Part shown: positions 6,843 through 14,275 of the stretch, in pieces
Layout of the letters: each line of letters starts with the position of its first letter
How positions within the stretch are numbered: the first letter of the stretch is position 1
Source: Alphaproteobacteria bacterium UBA7691
Lineage (GTDB): Bacteria > Pseudomonadota > Alphaproteobacteria > Ferrovibrionales > Ferrovibrionaceae
DNA: 18,248 bases
Reading direction: 5' to 3'
NCBI GenBank assembly: GCA_002482765.1
Contig: DLGP01000120.1
Location: 6,495 to 24,742, forward strand
Translations under genes and position numbers: made by a program
The notes under the pieces: model-generated
Database searches by the model: none
Told to the model about the DNA's origin: nothing
The model's input: only the letters and a program-made list of their open reading frames with translations

Positions 6843-8150
6843 TTAATAGCTCAGTACCACCTTCGCCATCAACGTGTTGGTCAGATATTCACCCGTATCG
6901 CGGCTCGAATCGCGTCCATTGTAGGTGTATTCGGCGCCGATCTGCATGTTCTGGTTGGGGCGATACAGCGCCTTGAGCTTGGCGCCCACCAGATCGTCCT
7001 CGCGGCTGGTGCCGCGATATTCCGAGCGGGTCAGGCTGACACTGCCGCCAACCACCAGATTGCGCAGCAATTCGTGGTCGATGCCCAGCTCGATAAAATC
7101 CTGCAACAGGCCGGCGACGCTGCCGGCGGTGGTTTCTTCAACCGTGCGCTGCAAGGTGGTCTTGACCGTGGTCAGGGGCGTGACATTCCAGCGCAGGCCG
7201 ATGCCGGCGGTCGGCTCTTGCAGCTTGGAGAAGCGTGCGTCGTCATATTCCTGCATCATATAGCCGAGAAAAACATCGCCCTTCAGCTTGCCGGTCAGTT
7301 CGATGCTGGCGCCAACGCGGAATTCCGTACCCTGCGAATTGCGGTTGAAGCCGCCATCATCCAGGGTCTGGTCATATTCACGCTGATTATAGCGGCCTTC
7401 GACAAAGGCGAAGTAACCCGGCACAACTTCGTAGCCGGCGCGCAGGCCGGCCTTGTCTTCGCGGCGGTCACGGTCATGGTTGTTCACCGAAGTGCCATTG
7501 CCGAGCATCGAATTTTCAAAGCTCATCACCTTGCTGCCGGCATCGAAGCGCAGCCAGGTGGCACCCGGCTTATATTCGCCGTCCAGTTCAAGGCTGCGGC
7601 TATAAGCCCGGGTCGGTTTCACGCCATTGGCAGCATCGGGCGAACCACGATCTTCCTTGGCGCGATCAAACATCGGCTTGATGGCGATCCAGGTGTCACG
7701 GAAAACGTCAAACTTGCCGCGCGCGTAAATATTGTAGAGCTCGTCGCTCTCGTTCTTGTACTCGGCGTAACGGTGCGATTCGGCCGAACCGTAAATCTCG
7801 ACCTCATGCACGCTGAAATCCGACTTGGCATAAACCCAGGGATTGATGACCGTGATGTAGTCGCTGCGCCGATCACCAGACGAACTGTAGACGTTGTCGG
7901 TGAATTTCTCGCGCAATTCCAGGTTGGGATTGATAGTGAAGCCGCCAAACCGGATGCCCTGCGCGGTATAGCTTTCCTGCTTGCGCTCGCCAACTTCCTG
8001 CTCGCGCAGTTTCTGGTCGGCCACCTGGCCCGGCGAAGCCTGGGGCGCAGTCTGGTCCTGCGGGGCGGGCTGCGGCGTGGTCTGTGCCAGAACAGCAAAA
8101 GGAAGGCCAAAAACGGTGCTGCACAAAATCAGGCGAAAGGCATTCTTCAT
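6843..8150 (-). CDS. Outer-membrane beta-barrel protein (BBP2-like) of the export locus
   Basis: A 435-residue secreted protein. The signal peptide MKNAFRLILCSTVFGLPFAVLA ends near residue 22. A Pro/Gln-rich linker and a charged helix (about 23-60) follow. From about residue 66 alternating hydrophobic/polar strands run to the end, starting with GFTINPNLELREKFTDNVY. That phrase and the overall pattern are typical of the putative beta-barrel porin 2 family found in exopolysaccharide loci. The last residues (LMAKVVLSY) form a closing strand ending in an aromatic residue, as outer-membrane barrels do. Because the OPX partner is too short to span the membrane, this barrel is the likely outer-membrane exit channel; that is inference from context. 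ATG at 8150 has GGAATA a few bases upstream. Confidence 0.85.
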   Translation of the reverse strand: MKNAFRLILCSTVFGLPFAVLAQTTPQPAPQDQTAPQASPGQVADQKLREQEVGERKQESYTAQGIRFGGFTINPNLELREKFTDNVYSSSGDRRSDYITVINPWVYAKSDFSVHEVEIYGSAESHRYAEYKNESDELYNIYARGKFDVFRDTWIAIKPMFDRAKEDRGSPDAANGVKPTRAYSRSLELDGEYKPGATWLRFDAGSKVMSFENSMLGNGTSVNNHDRDRREDKAGLRAGYEVVPGYFAFVEGRYNQREYDQTLDDGGFNRNSQGTEFRVGASIELTGKLKGDVFLGYMMQEYDDARFSKLQEPTAGIGLRWNVTPLTTVKTTLQRTVEETTAGSVAGLLQDFIELGIDHELLRNLVVGGSVSLTRSEYRGTSREDDLVGAKLKALYRPNQNMQIGAEYTYNGRDSSRDTGEYLTNTLMAKVVLSY

Positions 8151-8217
8151 TGCTATTCCATTCGAGGTGGCGCTACCCTGTTACAGGCAAGCGGCTATCC
8201 CATATACAATCATTGCC

Positions 8218-8247
8218 TAAATACTATACTCGCGCGGTTCATGTAAA
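8218..8247 (-). promoter_or_regulatory. Candidate promoter of the beta-barrel/OPX genes
   Basis: In the 125-base gap after the glycosylphosphotransferase gene the minus strand reads TTTACA (8242-8247), 18 bases, TATTTA (8218-8223); an overlapping TATAGT (8223-8228) is a second possible -10. The start would lie about 60 bases before the barrel ATG. No clear terminator for the upstream gene is visible, so read-through is also possible. An imperfect palindrome CCTGT-T-ACAGG sits at 8177-8187 in the leader. Confidence 0.35.
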
Positions 8248-8275
8248 CCCATGAAAAATGATTTGAACGGCCAAT

Positions 8276-9646
8276 TTATCGCGCGCCACGGGCAAGCAGA
8301 ACCTCAACCACGGTCTTCAGCAGAATATGCAGGTCAAGCCATAATGACCAATTTCTGATATAGATGCAGTCTATCTCTTCCATTTCACGTTGTTCCAGGT
8401 CGCTGCGGCCCGAAACCTGCCACAAGCCGGTTATGCCGGGGCGCACCAGGCGGCGCAGCGCACGGGTATCCGGCGCCAGCGTGGCCTCATGATAATCGGG
8501 CAGCGGGCGTGGGCCGACCAGACTCATTGCGCCGCACACCACATTCCACAATTGCGGCAGTTCATCGATGCTGTAGCGCCTAAGAAAATTGCCGATCACA
8601 GGGATGATTCTTGGGTCATTGGACAATTTTTTGCTGCGCTCCCATTCCGCCCGGGCGGTGGCGGAATGCTGCAAAACATCGCTTAGTCGGGCTTCTGCAT
8701 CCGGCACCATGGTGCGCAATTTCCACAATCTGAAATCGATGCCGTGGCGGCCATGTCGCTGCTGGGCATAAAAAGCCGGGCCGGGGCTGATCAGTTTCAC
8801 CGCTAGGGCAGCCAGGGCAATCAAGGGTAGTGCAACCAGCAGGGCCAGCAAGCCAAGCACAAGATCACTGCCGCGTTTAAGCATGGCATTCAGGCCGCCG
8901 GCAACATTGCGGCGCATGTCGAGCACCAGGGTGCCTTGCCCGATGGAGCGCACTTCAACACTTTCATTCTGCATACGGCCGAAATCCGGCACCACCAGGA
9001 TGCGGCGATAGGGCAGCGTGTCGAGCGTGGCCGGCAACACGGTATCGCTGGGCCTTGCCAGCATGGCCAGCCGGATGCCGCGCTGGGCGGCATCTGCGGT
9101 TGGCGGCCAATCGGCTTCCTCGGCCACGCGCCAGCCAATATCGGGATCGGCGAGCAGCCGTTTTTTGATACCATGGCGTGCCGGTTCAACACCGAACAGC
9201 ACAATCCGCTGGCCCCATCTGCCGTAGCGGCGCAGCAGGTTGATTGCCAGCGTCTCCCAGGCCGGCAGGATCACCACGCTGAGCGCCAGGGTGATCAGCA
9301 ACGTGCCGCGCGACCAAGTGCCACTTTGCGCCAGATAGTCAAACAGGATCACAGCCAGCAGTGCCACAACGGCAACAGAAACCCGCAACCGCAAGCGCAT
9401 CACCGGATCTAGGCCGTAGCCCGGATAGAGTCCGGTCAGGGCATAGCCGACCGGCACCAGAAGGGTGGCGGCATGCAGGTCAAAATAATGCAGGATGCCT
9501 ACAGCGAGCTGATAGTCAGGGATCAACGCATTACGGATAACCACCGAAATACTCAACAATACCTGTAGAATGGCCGTGTCGCCCACGGCCAGAACCAGGG
9601 CAGGAAGCAATAGCCAGTCGCGGTCATCAAGCTTGTTGTGATTCAT
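8276..9646 (-). CDS. Polyprenyl-phosphate glycosylphosphotransferase (initiating sugar-1-phosphate transferase)
   Basis: Starts repeat-unit synthesis by transferring a sugar-1-phosphate from a UDP-sugar to undecaprenyl phosphate at the inner membrane. The N-terminal half carries about four or five membrane segments (from residue 10) and a divergent Rossmann-like cytosolic part (about 130-240). The C-terminal catalytic domain (about 257-456) has a membrane helix after KRGSDLVLG, then FRLWKLRTM, KLSNDPRI, the DELPQLWNV motif (Asp361-Glu362 pair), SLVGPRPLPDYH and LVRPGITGLWQVSGR, all signatures of the WbaP/HfsE-type superfamily. The sugar is unknown. An ATG at 9655 would add three residues, but it overlaps the -10 box TAATAT; ATG at 9646 lies exactly where a transcript from that promoter would begin. 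It lies between the phosphatase gene and the export genes. Confidence 0.93.
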   Translation of the reverse strand: MNHNKLDDRDWLLLPALVLAVGDTAILQVLLSISVVIRNALIPDYQLAVGILHYFDLHAATLLVPVGYALTGLYPGYGLDPVMRLRLRVSVAVVALLAVILFDYLAQSGTWSRGTLLITLALSVVILPAWETLAINLLRRYGRWGQRIVLFGVEPARHGIKKRLLADPDIGWRVAEEADWPPTADAAQRGIRLAMLARPSDTVLPATLDTLPYRRILVVPDFGRMQNESVEVRSIGQGTLVLDMRRNVAGGLNAMLKRGSDLVLGLLALLVALPLIALAALAVKLISPGPAFYAQQRHGRHGIDFRLWKLRTMVPDAEARLSDVLQHSATARAEWERSKKLSNDPRIIPVIGNFLRRYSIDELPQLWNVVCGAMSLVGPRPLPDYHEATLAPDTRALRRLVRPGITGLWQVSGRSDLEQREMEEIDCIYIRNWSLWLDLHILLKTVVEVLLARGAR

Positions 9647-9653
9647 ACTGCAC

Positions 9654-9659
9654 ATATTA
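9654..9659 (-). promoter_or_regulatory. Candidate -10 box just before the glycosylphosphotransferase gene
   Basis: TAATAT on the minus strand (9659-9654) lies seven bases before the A of the ATG at 9646, with no ribosome binding site, suggesting a leaderless mRNA. The -35 region is poor, so an activator or read-through from the phosphatase gene may be needed. The surrounding TCTAATATG word also occurs on the minus strand at 10687-10679 in the wzc-like promoter. Confidence 0.35.
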
Positions 9660-9768
9660 GAAAGCTGCCCGAGCCAAGCCGAAACAAAGCTGCACGCGAC
9701 AAAAGATTGCTACTGAGTCCAAGCACGATGTATCGCCGATCCGAAGCTCGATTTGATCTAATGACGGA

Positions 9769-10560
9769 TCAATTCACCTGGAGAAAACGGCAAATGTTTT
9801 GCTCCAGTATAACGGCCGAGAGTATGCCGGTGGCATAGGCGCCGGTGTCAATGCCTATGCGGTGCGGATGCCGGTCTGGTTGGCTGGTAATATTGTGACC
9901 ATGCACCACGATTTTCTCGAATGGCCCGGGATTGTTGAGGAAGGGCTCGCGAATCCACAACCTGTCGGTGTCGGTCTGGCGATCAAGCGGGCGGCCCGGC
10001 CGGATGCCGGCATGGACAAAAAGATAGTCGCCCAGCAGCAATTGTTTCGGGCATTGCGCCAGAAACAGTGCATGGCGTTGTGGCAGGCGTTCGCGGAATT
10101 CGACATGCAATCTGGCGGCCTGCTGTTTGTTCAGGCTGCCCATCGGCACTTGGCAATCGTAGCTTGCCAGCGTTGCCATGCCGCCTTGCTCCAGCCACAA
10201 CTCGGCGCCGCGCCCATCGGCATGAAAGTCCAGCAGCAACTGCTCGTGATTGCCCATCAGCACGGTGTGCGTCAGGCCCGGCAGCGCAAGCGGCGGCTGC
10301 ATTGCCAATTCCACCACGGCGCGGCTATGCAACCCACGATCCACCAAATCGCCCAGCAGCACTACATGAATATTGCTTGCGGGGGCGTTTGCGGCCACAT
10401 CATCGGCAATCGCCTGATACATCCGCGCCAGCAAATCCGCACGGCCGTGAATGTCGCCGATCGCATAGATCCTGGTGCCTTCCGGCGCCCAGCCCGCCGG
10501 CTGGGCAAGAGCCGGCACCGGGTTTGGCCGCAGCCTGCCGGCAAACCATTTCAGCACCAT
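9769..10560 (-). CDS. PPP-family metallophosphoesterase (serine/threonine or diadenosine phosphatase-like)
   Basis: A 263-residue soluble phosphoesterase with all dinuclear-metal motifs in order: GDIHGR (35-40), GDLVDRG (70-76), GNHE (103-106), HAGI (183-186) and HGH (220-222). Length and motifs fit bacterial PPP enzymes such as PrpA/PrpB-type protein phosphatases and ApaH-like hydrolases. It lacks a signal peptide, so it should be cytoplasmic. It is the first gene of the minus arm and is transcribed divergently from the gene of the BY-kinase. No low-molecular-weight tyrosine phosphatase (Wzb type) is seen in the window, so this enzyme might counteract the kinase; that is a hypothesis. ATG at 10560 has AAAGGGTGG upstream, a usable ribosome binding site. 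Confidence 0.9.
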   Translation of the reverse strand: MVLKWFAGRLRPNPVPALAQPAGWAPEGTRIYAIGDIHGRADLLARMYQAIADDVAANAPASNIHVVLLGDLVDRGLHSRAVVELAMQPPLALPGLTHTVLMGNHEQLLLDFHADGRGAELWLEQGGMATLASYDCQVPMGSLNKQQAARLHVEFRERLPQRHALFLAQCPKQLLLGDYLFVHAGIRPGRPLDRQTDTDRLWIREPFLNNPGPFEKIVVHGHNITSQPDRHPHRIGIDTGAYATGILSAVILEQNICRFLQVN

Positions 10561-10720
10561 CGCACCACCCTTTTACGCTGCCTTATACGCTGGTCTTTTA
10601 AGCAGGCCCCAGCCTGAGTCTCAAGCCGCCGAGTTGCGGCTCGGGGTTGCTGGCGCCGGGTCACTCGACGTTTGGCACCATATTAGATAATATCCCTGTC
10701 AGCAAAAAAAGCTTCTGATT
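10561..10720. promoter_or_regulatory. Divergent promoter region between the two exopolysaccharide arms
   Basis: This 160-base gap separates the phosphatase gene (minus) from the Wzc-like gene (plus). Plus strand: TCGACG (10665-10670), 17 bases, TAATAT (10688-10693) is a good promoter, predicting a start near 10700. A perfect AT-rich inverted repeat, ATATTA-GA-TAATAT (10680-10693), covers that -10 box and could be an operator. Minus strand: only a weak TATAAG (10582-10587) without a matching -35. Confidence 0.55.
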
Positions 10721-12955
10721 GTGAAGGCTATGAATCGTCATACGGATATCCAGCAAGTGTTGCCCGAGGCCCGCCCGGGGCGGAGTGCCGGCGAGGAAAT
10801 CGCCCAGTATGTCAGGGTGTTGTGGCGCCGCCGCTGGCTGATCGCGGCGGTGACTTTGCTGATGCTGGCGCTGGCCTACTGGCTCTTGGGCATGATCACG
10901 CCGCTTTACACTGCCAGCGCCAAGGTGATGATCGACGCGCGCCGCACGCAGGTTGTGAACAACCGCGAAGTGGTCAGCCAGTTGCCGCCGCAGCTTATCA
11001 CCGTGATGGGTGAGGTGGAGGTGATCCGCTCGCGCAGCCTTGCCGTCCGTGTCGCCGACAAACTCAATCTGTGGAACGATCCGGAATTCAATCCGACGCT
11101 GCGCCCGGTGCCCACCGGCATGATCGCCACCTTGCGCCTCAACATCAACGAATGGCTCGCAGCCTTGCGCAGCAGCGACGACGAGATGAAGTCTGAGCTG
11201 GTCGACAAGGAGGAAAAGACGCGGCAATTGGTGATCCGCCTGCTCCAGGGCCGCATAGATGCCAGTCCGGTGGCGCAGTCGCTGGTAATCCAGATCAACG
11301 TGGTGAGCGAAAACCCGCTCAAGGCGCAGCGCATCGTCAACATGGTGGCCGAGCAATATGTGCTCGATCAGCTTGAGTCGAAATTTGACGCAGCGCGTCA
11401 GGCTTCGACCTGGCTTAATTCGCGCCTGGATGAACTGCGCCAGAATGTGCAGACTGCGGATCGTGCGGTGGCAGAATATCGCGCCCGCACCGGGTTGCTG
11501 GAGGGCCGCACCGGCCTGCCGGCGCAGCAGCAGCTTGGCGAGTTGAATTCGCAGCTTATCATCGCCCAGGCCAAACGTGCCGAGACCGAAGGGCGTGTCA
11601 CCCGCATGGAAGCCGTGGCCAACAGCCCGAATCCAAGCGCGGCGCTGGAGAATATGGTTGACTCACCGCTGATCCAGCGCCTCAAGGAACAGGAAGCCCA
11701 GCTCGCGCGTGAGATTTCCGATTTCCAGACCCGCTATGGCGAAAAGCATCCGCGCATGGTGAAGGCGCTGGCCGAGCAGGAAGAGCTGGAGCGCAAGATG
11801 CGCTCGGAAGTTTCAAAACTGGTGCAGACGGTGCGTAATGAATTGCTGGCGACGCGCAGCCGCGAAGCCGCCCTGCGCGAACAGATTCGCCGCATCGAGG
11901 ATACCGTCACGCGCCAGGGCCAGGCCGGCATCCGCTTGCAGGAGCTTGAGCGTGAGGCCAATGCCAACCGCCTGCTGTTCGAAACCTTCCTCAACCGCTT
12001 CAAGGAAACCTCTGAGCAGCAGCAATTGCAGCAGCCTGATTCGCGTGTGATCTCGGCGGCCGCGCTGCCATTCTCGCCGAGTGCGCCGCGCCGCAACCTG
12101 TTCCTCACCGGCGCGCTGCTGCTGGGAGCATTGCTCGGCCTGCTGCTCGCCCTGGTTCTGGAAGCCTTGCAGAATACCTTCATGGGCCGCGAGCAGCTTG
12201 AGGATGCCACCGGTATCCCCACCTTGGGTATGACACCGCAGACTTCCGGCCGCAGTGGCGTGAATGTGCAGCTATTCGACAAGCCGAATTCCGCCTTTGC
12301 CGAAAGTTTCCGCAGTGTCTGGGTGGGGTTGAAGCACGGCAATCAGCGTCAGTCGCCGCGTATTGTCGCCATCACCTCGTCGCTGCCGGGCGAAGGCAAG
12401 AGCGTCACCGCGCTTACCCTGGCCCGCACCGTGGCGCTGCTTGGCAACAAGGTGGCGCTGGTGGAGGGCGATTTGCGGCGTGCTTCACAGATGCAGAAAT
12501 CCGGCGTCCAGCCGAAGCATTTTGTGCATGAAATTCTCACCGGAGAAGCGTCGCCCGAGGATGTGGTGGTGGCTGATCGCGCCAAGGGCCTGGATCTTTA
12601 TCTGGCGCAATCGGTGCCAGGTTCGCCGCTCGACCTGCTGGGCTCGCCGGCGATGCAGGGTTTCCTCGAAACCCTGCGGCATCGTTACGATCTGGTGGTG
12701 ATCGATTGCCCGCCGATCCTGCCGGTGGCCGATACGCAGATTCTGGCGCGTTTGGCCGATGCCACGGTATTCCTGGTGCAATGGGGCAAAACCCCCAAGG
12801 GCGCAGTCAAGTCTGGCCTGCGCATGCTGGATGAAGTCAGCGCGCCGATTGCCGGCACCTTGCTGAGTCAGGTCAACATCAAGCGCCATGCCAAATACGG
12901 CTATGGCGATAGCGGCTCGTATTATGGTCGCTACAAAAAATACTATACCAGCTGA
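10721..12955 (+). CDS. Polysaccharide co-polymerase with BY-kinase domain (Wzc-like)
   Basis: Inner-membrane protein that sets polymer length and couples polymerisation to export through tyrosine autophosphorylation. The 744 residues contain a Wzz domain with first membrane helix (about 36-55), a long periplasmic coiled-coil region (about 190-430), a second membrane helix (about 461-484), and a cytosolic BY-kinase domain. This domain has Walker A SLPGEGKS (554-561), Walker A' VALVEGDLRR (578-587) and Walker B LVVIDCPP (658-665). The C-terminus carries seven Tyr in the last 20 residues (KYGYGDSGSYYGRYKKYYTS), the usual autophosphorylation cluster. Membrane and kinase parts are fused, as in E. 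coli Wzc, not split as in many Gram-positives and in Caulobacter HfsA/HfsB. GTG at 10721 or ATG at 10730 can start it; AAGG before the ATG is poorly spaced, so the start is open within nine bases. Confidence 0.95.
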   Translation: MKAMNRHTDIQQVLPEARPGRSAGEEIAQYVRVLWRRRWLIAAVTLLMLALAYWLLGMITPLYTASAKVMIDARRTQVVNNREVVSQLPPQLITVMGEVEVIRSRSLAVRVADKLNLWNDPEFNPTLRPVPTGMIATLRLNINEWLAALRSSDDEMKSELVDKEEKTRQLVIRLLQGRIDASPVAQSLVIQINVVSENPLKAQRIVNMVAEQYVLDQLESKFDAARQASTWLNSRLDELRQNVQTADRAVAEYRARTGLLEGRTGLPAQQQLGELNSQLIIAQAKRAETEGRVTRMEAVANSPNPSAALENMVDSPLIQRLKEQEAQLAREISDFQTRYGEKHPRMVKALAEQEELERKMRSEVSKLVQTVRNELLATRSREAALREQIRRIEDTVTRQGQAGIRLQELEREANANRLLFETFLNRFKETSEQQQLQQPDSRVISAAALPFSPSAPRRNLFLTGALLLGALLGLLLALVLEALQNTFMGREQLEDATGIPTLGMTPQTSGRSGVNVQLFDKPNSAFAESFRSVWVGLKHGNQRQSPRIVAITSSLPGEGKSVTALTLARTVALLGNKVALVEGDLRRASQMQKSGVQPKHFVHEILTGEASPEDVVVADRAKGLDLYLAQSVPGSPLDLLGSPAMQGFLETLRHRYDLVVIDCPPILPVADTQILARLADATVFLVQWGKTPKGAVKSGLRMLDEVSAPIAGTLLSQVNIKRHAKYGYGDSGSYYGRYKKYYTS

Positions 12956-12961
12956 GGCTGC

Positions 12962-12976
12962 GGCGGTGCTGCCGCC
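12962..12976 (+). other. Small GC hairpin after the Wzc-like gene
   Basis: GGCGG (12962-12966) and CCGCC (12972-12976) can pair around a five-base loop in the 45-base spacer before the first glycosyltransferase gene. No T-run follows, so it is not a terminator; it may tune the ratio of kinase to downstream enzymes. Confidence 0.25.
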
Positions 12977-13000
12977 CGGGATAAAGCTGGAGGCGCGGCA

Positions 13001-14275
13001 TTGAGCGATACCCGCAGCGAGAATGCGTCAGGTGCGGCCGGGGCCGGTGGTTTGGTTTTGCTATCGGCCTATGCCTGCGAGCCGGGCAAGGGCTCGGAGC
13101 CGGAAGTGGGCTGGAGCTGGTTGCAGGCCCATTTGCAGGCCGGTTGGCGGGTCCGGGTTGTCACCCGCGCCAATAACCGTGATGCAATCCTGGCGGCCTG
13201 CCCGGAGGCCGATATTGTGGTGCATGAACCAGCCGCGTTCTGGCTGTGGCTGAAACGCCGCACCGGCGGGCTGGGCCAGCGTGTTTATTACCTGTTATGG
13301 CAGGCCAGCCTGGCCCGGCGCATAGCGCCGCTCGCAGCTCAGGCCGATCTGGTGCAGCATGCCACGGTGGTTACCGCCTGGAGTCCAACCGCGCCAGGCA
13401 TGGCCGGCTTGCCGTTTATCTGGGGTCCGGTTGGCGGCGGCGACGACCCGCCCTGGAGGCTGCTGGCTGGGCTGGGGCCTTTTGGCGCCGCCAAGGAGCT
13501 TGGCCGCATGGCCATGCGGCGATTGATGACCTGGCTGCCGGCCACGCGGCGCACGGCGCGCAATAGTGTGTTGGCCCTGGCCACCACGCCGGCTAGCGAA
13601 AGCCTGCTGCGCCGCCTTGGCGCGCGCCAGGTTGGCCTGTTGTCACAAGTGGCGTTGTCGCCTGCCGACCTGGCTTTGCTGACCAACGCCCCGATATCAG
13701 CAGGCCCTGGTGGCGATAAGCCGCTGTGCCTGATTGTCATCGCCGAATTGGTGCGCCGCAAAGGGCTGCATCTGGTTTTCGCAGGCCTTGCCCAGCTTCC
13801 CGCAGAGCTACCCTGGTCGCTGGATATCATTGGCCGAGGCCATGAAGCGCGGTATTTCCAGCATCTGGTAGCAGTGCATGGTCTGGAGCATCGGGTGCGT
13901 TTCCTGAATGCGCTGCCGCGTACCGACGTGCTTGCGGCGCTGCATCAATATCACCTGCTGCTGCATCTCAGCCTGCGTGATTCCGGCGGTATGGTCTGTG
14001 CCGAGGCGATGGCGGCCGGTCTCGGGGTGATCTGCCTGGATCTGGGTGGCCCGGCGGCAATCACGCCGGAACAGGCCGGCATCCGCCTGCCGGCACAAAA
14101 TGCCGCCCAGATTGCGGCCGATCTTGCTCATGCCATCCGGCAATTGAGCGACCAGCCGGAACGATTGCAGGCAATGCGCCATGCCGCCCGCGCCCATGCC
14201 CTTGCCAATCTGAGCTGGGAAGCGCGGCAGGGCCGCTACAGGGCGCTTCTGCATGGCGCGGGGGTGCTGCCATGA
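13001..14275 (+). CDS. GT-B glycosyltransferase, family 4 type
   Basis: Cytosolic glycosyltransferase that should add one sugar to the lipid-linked repeat unit. The 424 residues show the N-terminal opening LLSAYACEPGKGSEPEVGW, typical for one GT4 subgroup, then the acceptor domain (to about 235). The nucleotide-sugar domain (about 240-400) has VRRKGLHLVFAG, LDIIGRGHE and the E-containing loop RDSGGMVCAEAMAAGL. Donor and acceptor are unknown. The start is TTG at 13001: an exact GGAGG (12989-12993) lies seven bases before it, so this rare start is well supported. It ends with an ATGA overlap with the deacetylase fusion gene. Confidence 0.93.
   Translation: MSDTRSENASGAAGAGGLVLLSAYACEPGKGSEPEVGWSWLQAHLQAGWRVRVVTRANNRDAILAACPEADIVVHEPAAFWLWLKRRTGGLGQRVYYLLWQASLARRIAPLAAQADLVQHATVVTAWSPTAPGMAGLPFIWGPVGGGDDPPWRLLAGLGPFGAAKELGRMAMRRLMTWLPATRRTARNSVLALATTPASESLLRRLGARQVGLLSQVALSPADLALLTNAPISAGPGGDKPLCLIVIAELVRRKGLHLVFAGLAQLPAELPWSLDIIGRGHEARYFQHLVAVHGLEHRVRFLNALPRTDVLAALHQYHLLLHLSLRDSGGMVCAEAMAAGLGVICLDLGGPAAITPEQAGIRLPAQNAAQIAADLAHAIRQLSDQPERLQAMRHAARAHALANLSWEARQGRYRALLHGAGVLP

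Noticed and set aside
6813..8246. 477-codon open frame on the plus strand opposite the beta-barrel gene
   Set aside because: It mirrors the barrel gene almost exactly. The minus frame has a signal peptide, barrel strands and a family-like N-terminus; the plus frame shows no recognisable domain.
12962..12976. Terminator after the Wzc-like gene
   Set aside because: The stem is only five base pairs and no T-run follows; the next gene has its own strong ribosome binding site and appears to be in the same operon.
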